DNA of 39,798 bases, taken from assembly GCA_023259065.1 (NCBI GenBank), contig JAHFQY010000020.1:1517-41314 (forward strand). Reading direction: 5' to 3'. This document shows positions 6,881-16,684 of this stretch, piece after piece; positions within the stretch are counted from its first letter, which is position 1; the number at the start of each line of letters is the position of its first letter. The translations under genes were made by a program, and so were the position numbers. Below the pieces are notes generated by a model. The model ran no database searches and was not told the origin of the DNA. It worked only from the letters and a program-made list of their open reading frames with translations. This DNA comes from Nitrosomonadales bacterium (GTDB lineage: Bacteria > Pseudomonadota > Gammaproteobacteria > Burkholderiales > Gallionellaceae).

Positions 6881-9301
6881 ATGAAACAGCGCTGGGATCA
6901 AAGCATACTTTACCTGACGACGATTGCCGTTCTGGCGATTGCGGTCGTTATTGGTGCTTTGTTTATTGATGCGGCAAACCGGGCTACCCGCGAGCGCATC
7001 CAGCAGCAGTCTATTGCCAGGTTGAGTGAATTGCTGAGCACGGTGGAAAGCGCTGCCAGTAACGCCTGTTTTCAGGGAGACCAAGCGCTGGCGCAAGAGG
7101 TGGCCAACAGCCTGCTGAAAAATTCTGGCGTACAGGGAGTCGTGATTCGCAGCAAGCGGACAGAGCTGGTGCGCAGTTTTCGCAGCTCATCTGCTGCGCT
7201 GGCAGCAGACAGGACAAACTCGGGCAGTCTGTTGCGTGAAATTCGTTCCCCTTTCAATTCCAATGAAATCGTGGGTGAGATCCAGCTTGATCCTGATCCG
7301 GATGAACTGGAACGCATGATCAGTCAGGAGGTGCATTTTGTTGGCAAATTCCTGGGGGTGCAGATTGCAGGTACTGCAGCGGCAATTTTTCTGGTGTTGC
7401 TGATCTGGATCGTCAGGCCCATCAAATCGCTGTCGGACCGTTTGCACAAGATGAATGCCACTGCCGGAGAGCGATTGCGCATACCGCATGGACACTCTCA
7501 CACCGAAATAGGGCGCCTGGCAAATGACATCAACGCACTGGCTGCGCGTTTGGTAACCTCGCTGGAAGATGAGCAGAAATTGCGCATGCAGCATGAAATC
7601 GGCGAAAAAAAATATCATGCCATTTTTGACAATGCCGAAACCGGCATCTTCATTGCCAATCGTGACAGCCAGATTGAATCATTCAACCCGGCACTGTCAC
7701 GGCTGCTGGAATTGCCAGATGGGACTTTGGTAGAATCCGTAAGCTGGTTTCTGGCCGAGCTCGCATGGAGTCTGCCGGAGAGGGTGTATCAATTGATAGC
7801 CAACTGTGTGGACACCAAGACAGGCAGTTCCGCCGATCTGGAGCTCATCATGCGCGACGGCTCTACGCGCTGGCTTAACCTGTTGTTCAGCCCCGTAGGC
7901 GGGGGAAGGGTGCAGGGGGTGGTGAGCGATGTAACCGAGCGCAAGCGTGCTGAAAACACTGCACGCTTGCAGATCATTACCGATCCTTTGACCGGCGTGT
8001 CAAACCGTCCCGGTCTGGAGCAGACGTTGCAGGCGCGCATACGCAAGTATGGCATCGTGTCTGACACTGGTTTTGCCCTGATGCTGATCAATCTGGACGG
8101 ATTCAAGCGCGTAAACGAGGCGCTGGGTTTGCCGATAGGCGATGAAGTGTTGAAGGACGCGGCAAAGCGCTTGAGCAGCTGTCTCAAACCCAGCGATACG
8201 GTGGCGCGCATAGGCGGTGATGAATACGCAGTGATATTGCCGCTTGCCACAGAAGAGCACATGGCTGAGCGTATAGGCGAGCGGGTAATCAGCGTGCTAC
8301 GGGAAAACTATGATGTGCACACCACCCCGATCCAGCTGGGGGCAAGCGTGGGCATCACCTTCTTTCCCGACGACGGCAAGGATATGCCAACACTGTTGCG
8401 CAATGCCGAGCTGGCCATGAGCCGGGCCAAGTCAGGCGGCGGCAACCGTTGTGCGTTCTTCAACCTGGGCATGGCTGAAGCGGCAGAGCAGCGCCGTGCA
8501 CTGGAAATTGACATACAACAAGCCTTGCGGCGTGATGAGTTCAGGCTGTTCTATCAGCCGATTGTGGATATCGTCGATAACCGGCTGCTGGGCGCTGAAG
8601 CGCTGATACGCTGGCATCATCCGGTCAATGGGCTGATTCCTCCCGACGCCTTTATCCCGCTGGCAGAAGAAACCGGACTCATTGTGGATATTGGGTACTG
8701 GGTGCTGGAGGCCGCTTGCAAGCAGCTTTCCACGTGGAACGATGCGGGTAGAAGCTGTTATCTTTCCATTAATATTTCCGCAAGGCAGATTCCGGATGGA
8801 ATGACACCGGAAAGATTGCTGGAAGCGGTTAGGCGGCACGGGGTTGAGCCTTCACGTTTGGTGCTGGAAATTACCGAGGGTGTACTGCTGAAAGACATGA
8901 CCCAAGCCTTGAACTGGCTGAATGCGGTGCGCGACATGGGGTTCAGGATTTATCTGGACGACTTTGGTACGGGTTACTCATCGCTTTCCTATCTGAAACG
9001 TTTCCCCGTCAACACGGTGAAGATAGACAAATCCTTTGTACGGGACATGAGCAGTGACTCCAGCGATCTGGCCCTGGTTGGTGCGATCATTGCCATGGCG
9101 AACAGCCTGGGCCTGGAAGTGGTTGCCGAGGGGGTGGAAAACCTGGCCCAGCTCAAGCTGTTGCGCCAGATGAATTGCCGCAGTATTCAGGGCTATTATT
9201 TCTCGCGCCCGGTGGCATCGGACGAATTTACCGAAATGTCCACCCGGATTACGGCCTTGCTGAGCTCCATAGATGAGATCGATCATGCCCGCGTCGCATA
9301 A
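6881..9301 (+). CDS. Membrane c-di-GMP protein: HAMP-PAS-GGDEF-EAL, likely phosphodiesterase
   Basis: This 806-aa protein turns over the second messenger c-di-GMP. The ATG at 6881 (preceded by CAGG) is preferred over the GTG at 6836, which has no ribosome site. Order of parts: TM1 (9-30), a periplasmic sensor region, TM2 (about 157-180), HAMP (about 178-230), PAS (about 243-356), GGDEF (about 365-525) and EAL (about 545-795). The cyclase motif is GGDEY (445-449) rather than GGDEF, and the inhibitory RxxD site is replaced by KPSD. The EAL domain keeps EALIRW (573-578), LEITEG (662-667), DDFGTGYSS (693-701) and QGYYFSRP, so phosphodiesterase activity is likely. It stands alone between the Lon-like gene and typA. 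The signal it senses is unknown. Confidence 0.9.
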   Translation: MKQRWDQSILYLTTIAVLAIAVVIGALFIDAANRATRERIQQQSIARLSELLSTVESAASNACFQGDQALAQEVANSLLKNSGVQGVVIRSKRTELVRSFRSSSAALAADRTNSGSLLREIRSPFNSNEIVGEIQLDPDPDELERMISQEVHFVGKFLGVQIAGTAAAIFLVLLIWIVRPIKSLSDRLHKMNATAGERLRIPHGHSHTEIGRLANDINALAARLVTSLEDEQKLRMQHEIGEKKYHAIFDNAETGIFIANRDSQIESFNPALSRLLELPDGTLVESVSWFLAELAWSLPERVYQLIANCVDTKTGSSADLELIMRDGSTRWLNLLFSPVGGGRVQGVVSDVTERKRAENTARLQIITDPLTGVSNRPGLEQTLQARIRKYGIVSDTGFALMLINLDGFKRVNEALGLPIGDEVLKDAAKRLSSCLKPSDTVARIGGDEYAVILPLATEEHMAERIGERVISVLRENYDVHTTPIQLGASVGITFFPDDGKDMPTLLRNAELAMSRAKSGGGNRCAFFNLGMAEAAEQRRALEIDIQQALRRDEFRLFYQPIVDIVDNRLLGAEALIRWHHPVNGLIPPDAFIPLAEETGLIVDIGYWVLEAACKQLSTWNDAGRSCYLSINISARQIPDGMTPERLLEAVRRHGVEPSRLVLEITEGVLLKDMTQALNWLNAVRDMGFRIYLDDFGTGYSSLSYLKRFPVNTVKIDKSFVRDMSSDSSDLALVGAIIAMANSLGLEVVAEGVENLAQLKLLRQMNCRSIQGYYFSRPVASDEFTEMSTRITALLSSIDEIDHARVA

Positions 9302-9409
9302 CCGAATAAATATTATATTTAATCAATTTATTACATATCTCCCAAGCTGCTAACGCCAGCCTATGGGCATTTCCTGGTTTTTCTTCCTGCCATAATAAAA
9401 ACTAACCGT

Positions 9410-9436
9410 CTGATAGTGCCCGGCTTATGGTAGAAT
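9410..9436 (+). promoter_or_regulatory. Possible promoter of typA
   Basis: TAGAAT at 9431-9436 is a fair -10 box. The -35 (CTGATA at 9410-9415) is weak, with a short 15-bp spacer. It sits 34 bp before the typA ATG. Confidence 0.35.
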
Positions 9437-9469
9437 GCGCGCCCTTTGAATCGAGCCAGGTATCAGAAC

Positions 9470-11278
9470 ATGTCGCGCCAACTCCGTAACATCGCCATCA
9501 TCGCCCACGTTGACCATGGTAAAACCACCATGGTGGACAAATTGCTTGCTCAAACGCAAACCTTTGCAGCGCACCAGCAGGTTGCCGAGCGCTTCATGGA
9601 CAGCAACGATCTGGAAAAAGAGCGCGGCATCACGATTCTGGCCAAGAACTGCGCGGTGGATTACGAAGGCATCCATATCAACATCGTGGATACGCCGGGA
9701 CACGCCGACTTCGGCGGCGAGGTGGAGCGCGTACTGTCCATGGTGGATGGCGTGCTGCTGCTGGTGGATGCCGTTGAAGGCCCGATGCCACAAACCCGTT
9801 TCGTGACCAAGAAAGCGCTGGCCCTGGGCCTGCGTCCTATCGTGGTAATCAACAAGGTAGACCGTCCCGGCGCACGCACCGACTGGGTGGTTGACCAGAC
9901 TTTCGACCTGTTCGACAAGCTGGGTGCGACGGATGAACAGCTGGACTTCCCCGTGGTATACGCCTCTGCACTGAACGGCTTTGCCACGCTGGATATGGCG
10001 ACGCCAAGCAAGGACATGCGCCCCCTGTTTGATACCGTGTTGAAACACGTGCCGGCGCCAGTGGGCGACAGTTCCGCTCCGCTGCAATTCCAGATTTCTG
10101 CACTGGATTACTCCTCCTTCGTGGGCCGTATCGGCGTGGGCCGCGTTACCCGTGGCACCATCAAGCCGGGCCAGGAAGTCATGGTTCTGAACGGCGACAA
10201 GGCCCCGAAAAAAGGCCGTATCAACCAGGTGCTGGGTTTCCACGGCATCGAGCGCGTGCTGATGGACGAAGCCGGAGTAGGCGAGATTGTCCTGATCAAC
10301 GGCATTGAAGAGATCGGTATCGGCGTCACCCTGGCTGACGTCAACCAGCCTGAAGCCCTGCCCATGCCCAAGGTGGACGAACCTACCCTGACCATGACCT
10401 TCCAGGTGAACTCCTCGCCACTGGCAGGACAGGAAGGCAAGTTTGTAACCAGCCGCCAGATCCGCGACCGCCTGAACAAAGAGCTGCTCACCAACGTGGC
10501 GCTGCGTGTGGAAGACACGGCTGATGCCGACTCCTTCCTGGTTTCCGGCCGTGGTGAATTGCACCTGACCATTCTGCTGGAGAGCATGCGCCGTGAAGGC
10601 TTCGAACTGGCTGTTTCCAAGCCACGCGTGGTTTACCGTGAAGTTAATGGTGAGAAGTGCGAGCCCTACGAAATGCTGACTGTTGACGTTGAAGAAGGTC
10701 ATCAGGGCGCGGTGATGGAAGAGCTGGGCCGCCGTCGTGGCGACCTGCAGGACATGCAGCCGGACGGCAAAGGCCGTGTGCGTCTGGAGTACCGCATTCC
10801 AGCACGCGCGCTGATCGGTTTCCAGGGCGACTTCATGACCATGACCCGTGGCACCGGTCTGATCTCGCACGTGTTTGATGAGTACGGCCCGGTCAAACCG
10901 GACATGCCAGGCCGTCACAACGGCGTGCTGATCTCGCAGGATGACGGCGAAGCCGTGGCTTACGCCCTGTGGAAGCTGGAAGATCGCGGCCGCATGTTTG
11001 TGGCCCCCGGCGACAAACTGTACGAAGGCATGGTGATCGGCATCCATACGCGTGACAACGACCTGGTGGTGAACCCGATCAAGGGCAAGCAACTCACCAA
11101 CGTGCGCGCATCGGGCACCGATGAAGCCGTGCGTTTGACTACGCCGATCAAGCTGACGCTGGAAGCGGCCGTGGACTTTATCGACGACGACGAACTGGTG
11201 GAACTGACACCGCAGTCCATTCGTGTGCGCAAGCGTTACCTGACGGAAAATGAGCGCAAGCGTAATGCGCGTTCGTAA
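9470..11278 (+). CDS. typA: Ribosome-associated translational GTPase TypA/BipA
   Basis: This 602-aa protein has the normal BipA length. It is an EF-G-like GTPase that binds the ribosome and supports 50S assembly and stress or cold growth. G1 (AHVDHGKTT), G3 ([13 protein letters not shown]) and G4 (NKVDRPGA) are present near the N-terminus, followed by EF-Tu-like domain II, two EF-G-like domains (III and V), and the BipA-specific C-terminal region with [12 protein letters not shown] and [12 protein letters not shown]. The ATG at 9470 fits the family N-terminus ([18 protein letters not shown]); an upstream TTG at 9446 is not favoured. A clear terminator follows. A long open frame runs antisense through this gene and is regarded as a codon-bias shadow. 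Confidence 0.97.
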   Translation: MSRQLRNIAIIAHVDHGKTTMVDKLLAQTQTFAAHQQVAERFMDSNDLEKERGITILAKNCAVDYEGIHINIVDTPGHADFGGEVERVLSMVDGVLLLVDAVEGPMPQTRFVTKKALALGLRPIVVINKVDRPGARTDWVVDQTFDLFDKLGATDEQLDFPVVYASALNGFATLDMATPSKDMRPLFDTVLKHVPAPVGDSSAPLQFQISALDYSSFVGRIGVGRVTRGTIKPGQEVMVLNGDKAPKKGRINQVLGFHGIERVLMDEAGVGEIVLINGIEEIGIGVTLADVNQPEALPMPKVDEPTLTMTFQVNSSPLAGQEGKFVTSRQIRDRLNKELLTNVALRVEDTADADSFLVSGRGELHLTILLESMRREGFELAVSKPRVVYREVNGEKCEPYEMLTVDVEEGHQGAVMEELGRRRGDLQDMQPDGKGRVRLEYRIPARALIGFQGDFMTMTRGTGLISHVFDEYGPVKPDMPGRHNGVLISQDDGEAVAYALWKLEDRGRMFVAPGDKLYEGMVIGIHTRDNDLVVNPIKGKQLTNVRASGTDEAVRLTTPIKLTLEAAVDFIDDDELVELTPQSIRVRKRYLTENERKRNARS

Positions 11279-11303
11279 TTAGTGCTGTTGCAATGCACAG
11301 GAA

Positions 11304-11329
11304 GGGGCGCGCAAGCGCCCTTTTTTATT
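11304..11329 (+). terminator. Rho-independent terminator of typA
   Basis: GGGCGC (11305-11310), loop GCAA, GCGCCC (11315-11320), then a run of six T. It lies 26 bp after the typA stop. Confidence 0.9.
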
Positions 11330-11382
11330 TGCCGCGAGCGCTTGGTTTATACTGCTGAATATTCATTGCCGGAAGCTTTTGT

Positions 11383-12642
11383 ATGCTGGAAATCCTGATT
11401 GTTGTGAGCGTATTGGTATTGTTGCTGGTCATCGTCCTGCTGGTCATGCAGCAACGCCTGCCTGCCCATGCAGCCCAGGTGCTGGAGCAGCAGCATCGCG
11501 CCATGCTGTCCGATCTGCATGAGGGGCTGAACAGGCAGGGGGATCGCCTGATCGCCGCGCAGGCGGGCGAGTCCGAGCGCTTGCGTGCGGCGGTGGCCGA
11601 GGAGTTGCGCGCCACGCGCGATGCGCTGCACGCCATGCGCAGCGAGATGCTGACGCAAACATTGGCAAAGCTCGCGGAGCAGGGCAGGGCCGATCAGGAG
11701 CTGATCCAGAACTCCTTCCGTAATGCCAATCAGCTATTGTCCGGTAGTGTGGAAACATTAACCAAGACAGTGGACGGACGCCTGGAGCAAATCAGTGGCA
11801 AGGTGACCGAGCGTCTGGACGAGGGCTTTAAGAAGACCAACGAGACCTTCCTCAGCGTGATGACCCGGCTTGCCACCATTGATGAAGCGCAGAAGAAAAT
11901 CGACGGCCTGACCACCAATATGGTGAGCCTGCAGGAGTTGCTGGGGGACAAACGCTCGCGCGGCGCTTTCGGCGAGGTGCAACTGGAAGGGTTGGTGCGC
12001 AATATTCTTTCCCCGCAGGCCTATGCCATGCAGTACACCCTGCCCAATGGCAGCCGTGCCGACTGCGTGTTAAAGCTGCCGGAGCCTACCGGCATGGTGG
12101 CGGTAGATTCCAAATTCCCCCTGGAAAACTACCATCGCATGTTTGGCGAGGTCGCGGTGACTGAGCGTGTGCAGGCGGAGCGCCAGTTCAAGGCCGACAT
12201 CAAGAAGCACGTGGACGACATCAGCAGCAAGTACATCATTCCGGAGGTCACCTCGGATGGCGCCGTGATGTTTATTCCGGCGGAGGCCGTGTTTGCCGAG
12301 ATTCACGCGCATCACCCCGAGGTGGTGGATTACGCCATGCAGAAACGCGTGTGGATTGTGTCGCCCACCACGCTGATGGCGGTGCTGAACACCGCGCGCG
12401 CCGTGCTGAAGGACGTGGAAACGCGCAAGCAGGTGCACATCATCAAGGACGAGCTGGGCAAGCTGGGCAAGGACTTTGCCCGTTTTGACGAGCGCATGAA
12501 GAAGCTGGCCGACAACATCCGCAAGGCGCACGAGGAAGCGGGCGATGTGCAGATTTCCAGCCGCAAGATCAGCCAGCGTTTTGCCAGCATCGAGCGAGTT
12601 GATCTCGATCATCTGCCCTTGTTGCCCGAGGGCGAAGGCTGA
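11383..12642 (+). CDS. rmuC: DNA recombination protein RmuC
   Basis: This 419-aa RmuC family protein limits rearrangements at inverted or short repeats and has a predicted nuclease-like core. It starts with a single membrane anchor (residues about 3-23, very hydrophobic), followed by a long Ala/Gln/Glu-rich coiled coil (about 25-165). The RmuC domain follows, with recognisable stretches such as KRSRGAFGEVQLE, LPNGSRADCVLKLP and VAVDSKFPLENY, then VMFIPAEAVFAEIH and WIVSPTTLMAVLNTAR. The length is normal for the family. It forms its own unit after the typA terminator; nadE follows after 71 nt with a possible promoter of its own. Confidence 0.93.
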   Translation: MLEILIVVSVLVLLLVIVLLVMQQRLPAHAAQVLEQQHRAMLSDLHEGLNRQGDRLIAAQAGESERLRAAVAEELRATRDALHAMRSEMLTQTLAKLAEQGRADQELIQNSFRNANQLLSGSVETLTKTVDGRLEQISGKVTERLDEGFKKTNETFLSVMTRLATIDEAQKKIDGLTTNMVSLQELLGDKRSRGAFGEVQLEGLVRNILSPQAYAMQYTLPNGSRADCVLKLPEPTGMVAVDSKFPLENYHRMFGEVAVTERVQAERQFKADIKKHVDDISSKYIIPEVTSDGAVMFIPAEAVFAEIHAHHPEVVDYAMQKRVWIVSPTTLMAVLNTARAVLKDVETRKQVHIIKDELGKLGKDFARFDERMKKLADNIRKAHEEAGDVQISSRKISQRFASIERVDLDHLPLLPEGEG

Positions 12643-12655
12643 AGCGGCAAGGCCA

Positions 12656-12684
12656 TTCAAACCGGCGGCAAAGGTTGCTATGAT
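12656..12684 (+). promoter_or_regulatory. Possible sigma-70 promoter of nadE
   Basis: TTCAAA (12656-12661), an optimal 17-bp spacer, and TATGAT (12679-12684) lie 29 bp before the nadE ATG. Confidence 0.5.
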
Positions 12685-12713
12685 GCAGACCTTACAAAGC
12701 GCGTCCACAATGT

Positions 12714-14318
12714 ATGAAACTCGCGATTGCACAAATTAATTGCACCGTTGGCGATCTCTCCGCCAATGCCGCCAAAATATCCGACTACGCAAACCGCGCA
12801 AGGCAGCAGGGCGCGTCGCTGCTGCTGACACCGGAGCTGAGCCTGTGCGGTTACCCGCCGGAAGACCTGCTGCTGCGCGAGGGTTTTTATCATGCTTGCG
12901 ATGTGGCCTTGCAAGACCTGGCGCAGCAGATAAAGGGAATCAGCGTGGTGGTCGGCCATCCGCATGAGGTGGATGGCAAGCGTTACAACGCCGCCTCAGT
13001 GCTGCGTGATGGCAACATTGTTGCAACCTACCACAAGCTCGAATTGCCCAATTACAGCGTGTTTGACGAGGAGCGCTATTTTTCCAGCGGGACATCGCCT
13101 TGCGTGTTTGAGCTGGAAGGCGTCAAGTTTGCCATCAACATCTGTGCCGACATCTGGCAGGAGAACACCGCCCAGCTTGCGCGCGATGCGGGTGCGCAGG
13201 TGCTGCTGGTGCTGAATGCCTCGCCTTACCACATCGACAAGCAGCAGTCGCGCTACGAGGCCATCCGCGATCGCATCGGTGAAACCGGGCTGGCTGTGGT
13301 GTATGCCAATATGGTGGGCGGGCAGGATGAGCTGGTGTTTGACGGCGCTTCCTTCGCCATGTCGGCGGAGGGACATCTGACGCACCAGCTGGAATCATTT
13401 GAAGAGTCGCTGGCTGTGCTGGAAATCAGCGATGGGAAACTGCTTGCAGGGGCCAGGGTTCCCGCGCTGATGCGCGAAGACAGCATCTATCGTGCCCTGT
13501 GCCTGGGCGTGCGCGATTACATAGGCAAGAACAGATTTCCCGGCGTGCTGCTGGGACTGTCCGGCGGCATTGATTCTGCGCTGACCCTGGCGGTGGCCGT
13601 GGATGCGCTGGGCGCCGACAAGGTGCGCGCGGTGATGATGCCGTCGCCGTATACCGCACAAATCAGCCTGGACGATGCGCGCGAAATGGCAACCATCCTG
13701 GGCGTGCGCTATGACGAACTGGACATCCAGCCCACCTTCAGCGCGCTGCTGGATACGTTGAATCCGCTGTTTCAGGGCCTGCCCGCCGATACCACCGAAG
13801 AAAATCTGCAGGCGCGCATACGCGGCACTCTGCTGATGGCCTTGTCCAACAAGACCGGATCGCTGGTGCTGACCACGGGCAACAAGTCGGAGATGACTGT
13901 GGGCTATTGCACCCTGTACGGTGACATGGCGGGCGGCTTTGCAGTGCTCAAGGATGTCAGCAAGACCTGGGTGTATCGTTTGTCGAATTATCGCAACACG
14001 CTGGGACGCGTCATTCCCGAGCGCATCATCACGCGTCCTCCCAGTGCCGAACTGAAGCCAGACCAGACCGATCAGGACAGCCTGCCGCCGTATGATGTGC
14101 TGGATGCCATCATGGCCAGTTTCGTGGAGAGGAATCTGTCCATCGCCGAGATAGTTGGGCACGGTTATGCCGAAGCGGACGTGCGCCGTGTGGTGAAGCT
14201 GATACAGATCAACGAGTACAAGCGCCGCCAGTCGCCTGTAGGCGTACGCATCACCGATCGCGGTTTTGGCAAGGACTGGCGCTATCCCATTACTGTGCGC
14301 TACCAGGATGATTTCTGA
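12714..14318 (+). CDS. nadE: Glutamine-dependent NAD+ synthetase
   Basis: This 534-aa two-domain enzyme makes NAD+ from nicotinic acid adenine dinucleotide and ATP, using ammonia released from glutamine. The N-terminal nitrilase-like glutaminase domain (about 1-245) carries the Glu-Lys-Cys triad: E41 in TPELSLCGYPPEDL, K108 in YHKLELPNY and C144 in NICADIW. The synthetase domain (about 255-534) has the ATP P-loop SGGIDS (283-288), TTGNKSE, and the GDMAGGFAVLKD substrate loop. The start at 12714 places the conserved beta-strand at the N-terminus. Four Mce/Mla-like genes follow immediately (21-nt gap), and glnB lies beyond them. PII control of this type of NadE has been described in other proteobacteria, so the nadE-glnB neighbourhood may be functional. 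Confidence 0.96.
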   Translation: MKLAIAQINCTVGDLSANAAKISDYANRARQQGASLLLTPELSLCGYPPEDLLLREGFYHACDVALQDLAQQIKGISVVVGHPHEVDGKRYNAASVLRDGNIVATYHKLELPNYSVFDEERYFSSGTSPCVFELEGVKFAINICADIWQENTAQLARDAGAQVLLVLNASPYHIDKQQSRYEAIRDRIGETGLAVVYANMVGGQDELVFDGASFAMSAEGHLTHQLESFEESLAVLEISDGKLLAGARVPALMREDSIYRALCLGVRDYIGKNRFPGVLLGLSGGIDSALTLAVAVDALGADKVRAVMMPSPYTAQISLDDAREMATILGVRYDELDIQPTFSALLDTLNPLFQGLPADTTEENLQARIRGTLLMALSNKTGSLVLTTGNKSEMTVGYCTLYGDMAGGFAVLKDVSKTWVYRLSNYRNTLGRVIPERIITRPPSAELKPDQTDQDSLPPYDVLDAIMASFVERNLSIAEIVGHGYAEADVRRVVKLIQINEYKRRQSPVGVRITDRGFGKDWRYPITVRYQDDF

Positions 14319-14339
14319 CGCTATGTTAGGGGCCATGTA

Positions 14340-15110
14340 GTGATCATTTCGCAGCAACCCTCGCGCAGGCAGCCAGGCCGTCTTTATCGACTGGTTTCCG
14401 GCCATGCGCGCCTTGCCTGGGAGGTGTTGTGCCGCCTGCCTGCATTGGCCAGATGGCCGGTGCGCCAGGTACTGCTGAAGCAGCTGTATTTTACCGGCAC
14501 GGAATCCATAGGCACGATAGGCGTGGTTGGCTTTGTCGTGGGTTTGATTGTGATCACCCAGATCAATAACCTGGTGGGGCGCAATGAGGTGTTGACGATA
14601 GAGATCATGATCTGGACCATAGTGCGCGAGCTGGGCCCTCTGCTTTCAGCCATCGTGATTATCGGCCGCAGCAGTTCGGCTTTTGCCAGCGAACTTTCAT
14701 CCATGCAGGTTAATGGTGAAATCAAGAGTTTGCGCAGCATGGCGATTTCCCCCATCTCTTACCTGGTATTGCCGCGTGTGCTTGCCATGACGCTTGCCAG
14801 CATTGCGCTGACATTCTATTTTCAGGTTGTCGCGATCAGCACCGGATGGGCGGTTACGGCAATGCGCATGGATATAGCCTTGAGCAGCGAGATAATCAAC
14901 TTCTTTGAAATTATCACGTTCCGTGAAATTGCCGCATCGCTGTTGAAGAGCGCCGTGTTCGGTATGCTGGTGTCGCTGGTTTCTTGTTACCATGGAATGC
15001 GCAGGAAATCAGCCATGACAGAGGTGCCGCAGGCTGTGTCGCAGGCAGTGATACGCAGCTTGATGGCCGTATTTGTTGGCGATGGCATCGTCACCGTGCT
15101 GGTATTCTGA
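14340..15110 (+). CDS. MlaE/YrbE-family ABC permease
   Basis: This 256-aa inner-membrane permease belongs to the Mce/Mla type that moves phospholipids or other lipids across the envelope. The GTG at 14340 has AGGGG upstream at the right distance and follows nadE by 21 nt, so co-transcription is likely. It shows the family core RELGPLLSAIVIIGRSSSAF and ISYLVLPRVLAM, and about five hydrophobic segments. The cytoplasmic coupling helix that normally reads like E-x-IDAL contacts the ATPase. Here it reads NGEIKSLRSM, a departure from the usual acidic/Ala pattern. This may relate to the degenerate ATPase encoded next. Substrate unknown. Confidence 0.88.
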   Translation: MIISQQPSRRQPGRLYRLVSGHARLAWEVLCRLPALARWPVRQVLLKQLYFTGTESIGTIGVVGFVVGLIVITQINNLVGRNEVLTIEIMIWTIVRELGPLLSAIVIIGRSSSAFASELSSMQVNGEIKSLRSMAISPISYLVLPRVLAMTLASIALTFYFQVVAISTGWAVTAMRMDIALSSEIINFFEIITFREIAASLLKSAVFGMLVSLVSCYHGMRRKSAMTEVPQAVSQAVIRSLMAVFVGDGIVTVLVF

Positions 15111-15111
15111 A

Positions 15112-15729
15112 ATGGGCGTCCTGATGCAGTTTGCCAATGTGGTGCTTAACAAGGCCAATACGCTTTCATTCAGCATCAATGCGGGGGATATGCTGGTATT
15201 GCAGCTTGTCTCGCAGGAGGCCAAGACTGCAGCTATTGATATGGCACTGGGTGACATGATCCCGGCGCAAGGCGAAGTCCTGCTGCAAGGTGAGCCAGTG
15301 CAAGCAGCCAAACCGGGCAGCATTGGTTTTATTCCTGAAATGGGCGGCTTGATCAGCAACCTGAAGACCTGGGAAAACGTGACACTGCCCTTGTGGTATC
15401 ACGGTAAGCGCCAAGTGCAGCCCACCGAGGAGAGCGTTACGCGTTGGCTTGCCAGGTTGGGGCTGGAACAAAATGAGTGGGAAAGCTTCATGTCCAGCCC
15501 TGCAGCCCGTCTTAGGCCAGCAGAGCGTAAAATGGCCGGTGTGCTGCGCGGGCTGGTGCTGGCCCCGCAGTTGCTGGTGATTGATGCAGCCGTGTTTGAC
15601 GATGTGGAAGCGTCCCTGGCTCAAGCCTGGGTTGCAGTGCTGGAAGAATTTGTGCGCGAGGCTGAGGGCCGCGCGGTATTGGTTGTGGCCAACACTGCCA
15701 CAGTGTTGCCATGGAAGATAATAAAGTGA
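15112..15729 (+). CDS. Degenerate ABC-ATPase-like subunit of the Mla-type system
   Basis: This roughly 205-aa protein occupies the MlaF (ATPase) position between the permease and the MCE protein, starting 1 nt after the permease stop. Its fold can be followed along an ABC ATPase, but every catalytic motif is altered. The P-loop position reads LVSQEAKTA (32-40, only Lys-Thr kept). The Q-loop reads GFIPEM. The LSGG signature is replaced by RLRPAERKM (133-141). Walker B reads LLVIDAA (154-160, no catalytic Glu). The H-loop reads VVANTA. The rest keeps the spacing of an MlaF, for example ENVTLPLWYHG and RGLVLAPQLLVID. It is not a pseudogene by frame, since it is open, in step and tightly coupled. 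It probably cannot hydrolyse ATP. A start at 15124 is also possible. Confidence 0.75.
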   Translation: MGVLMQFANVVLNKANTLSFSINAGDMLVLQLVSQEAKTAAIDMALGDMIPAQGEVLLQGEPVQAAKPGSIGFIPEMGGLISNLKTWENVTLPLWYHGKRQVQPTEESVTRWLARLGLEQNEWESFMSSPAARLRPAERKMAGVLRGLVLAPQLLVIDAAVFDDVEASLAQAWVAVLEEFVREAEGRAVLVVANTATVLPWKIIK

Positions 15730-15736
15730 GCCAAAT

Positions 15737-16684
15737 ATGAAGTTGCTGGCCGACAAGGACGAACGTTTCAAGGGACTGTTTGTAAAAGTCTCCCTTTTTG
15801 TGCTGCTTGCGGTTTTGGGTGTGTCGCTCAACCTGCTGTTTTCCGGCATCAAGAAGGGTTTCTTTACCCCTAAGTCGGCGATAAATTTTGTTGCCGGTAC
15901 AGGCCAGGATATTAAAGTCGGCATGCCGGTCAAGCTGAATGGCTTCAAGATTGGCACGGTCAGCAGAATGGGCATGGATGACAAGGCGCAAGCTCGCGTG
16001 GAAATGTTGATCGAGAACCGCTACTTGTCCCTGCTCAAGGAGGATGCCGTGGTCAGCCTGAAGAAAGAGGGCGTGATCGGTGACAGCATACTTGAGGCAC
16101 AACGCGGCAGCGAGGGCAAGAAGCCATTGCAGCCGGGAGCATCAATCATGTTCGAGCGTGGCGGCGGGCTGGATCAGATTGCCCAGGACCTGCGCGATCG
16201 CCTGTATCCGGCACTGGATGAAATCAATAAATTGTTGAAGGATGCCAATGACCCCAAGGGGGACGTGCGCCAGACACTGGGTAATCTGCGCCAGTTCTCT
16301 GCTGAAATGCGCAGTACACGTGCACGCATTGATCATCTGCTGGATCAGGTCAATGAGGGTGTGGCCAACGATGTGCGGCCCACGTTACGCGCGGTTAAGC
16401 AGGCCGCAGAGGGCACCGAGGCCATTATCGTAAAGGTGAATCAGGAACTGCCGGGCCTGCTCAAGAAGACGGATGCCAGCATAGACAATCTACGCCAGAC
16501 CAGCGAGTCCATCAAAGCGGCCGTGGATAACTCGGCGCCGCAACTTTCCGGTTTTCTGGGCGAGACGCGCGGGCTGGTCAGTGATACGCGCAATATCATG
16601 GATTCGGCCAGCACCAGCTGGCCTCTTAAAAACATGATGCAGCCCCCGGAACAAGGTTTGGTGAAAATGGACAGCCATGATTGA
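15737..16684 (+). CDS. MCE-domain (MlaD-like) lipid-binding protein
   Basis: This 315-aa protein is anchored by one N-terminal membrane helix (about 14-35). An MCE domain of about 42-142 follows, with the typical pattern of a GxDIKVGMPVKLNGFKIGTV stretch and later GDSILEAQRG. MCE proteins form hexameric rings in the periplasm that bind and channel lipids. The remaining 170 residues are helical and heptad-like, longer than in E. coli MlaD (about 183 aa in total) and possibly forming a needle or tunnel. It follows the ATPase-like gene after 7 nt and overlaps the next gene by 8 nt, so these four genes form an operon. The substrate cannot be read from the sequence. Confidence 0.9.
   Translation: MKLLADKDERFKGLFVKVSLFVLLAVLGVSLNLLFSGIKKGFFTPKSAINFVAGTGQDIKVGMPVKLNGFKIGTVSRMGMDDKAQARVEMLIENRYLSLLKEDAVVSLKKEGVIGDSILEAQRGSEGKKPLQPGASIMFERGGGLDQIAQDLRDRLYPALDEINKLLKDANDPKGDVRQTLGNLRQFSAEMRSTRARIDHLLDQVNEGVANDVRPTLRAVKQAAEGTEAIIVKVNQELPGLLKKTDASIDNLRQTSESIKAAVDNSAPQLSGFLGETRGLVSDTRNIMDSASTSWPLKNMMQPPEQGLVKMDSHD

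Noticed and set aside
9425-11092. A 555-codon open frame antisense to typA
   Set aside because: It is the exact shadow of a highly expressed, codon-biased gene, its protein is His/Gln/Val-rich with no domain, and typA is certain on the other strand.
13395-14405. A 336-codon open frame antisense to nadE and the permease start
   Set aside because: It is a shadow of nadE, with low-complexity His/Gln/Ala composition.
15112-15729. Calling the ATPase-like gene a pseudogene
   Set aside because: The frame is open, junctions with both neighbours are tight, and structural spacing of an ABC domain is kept, which speaks for a maintained protein despite loss of catalytic motifs.
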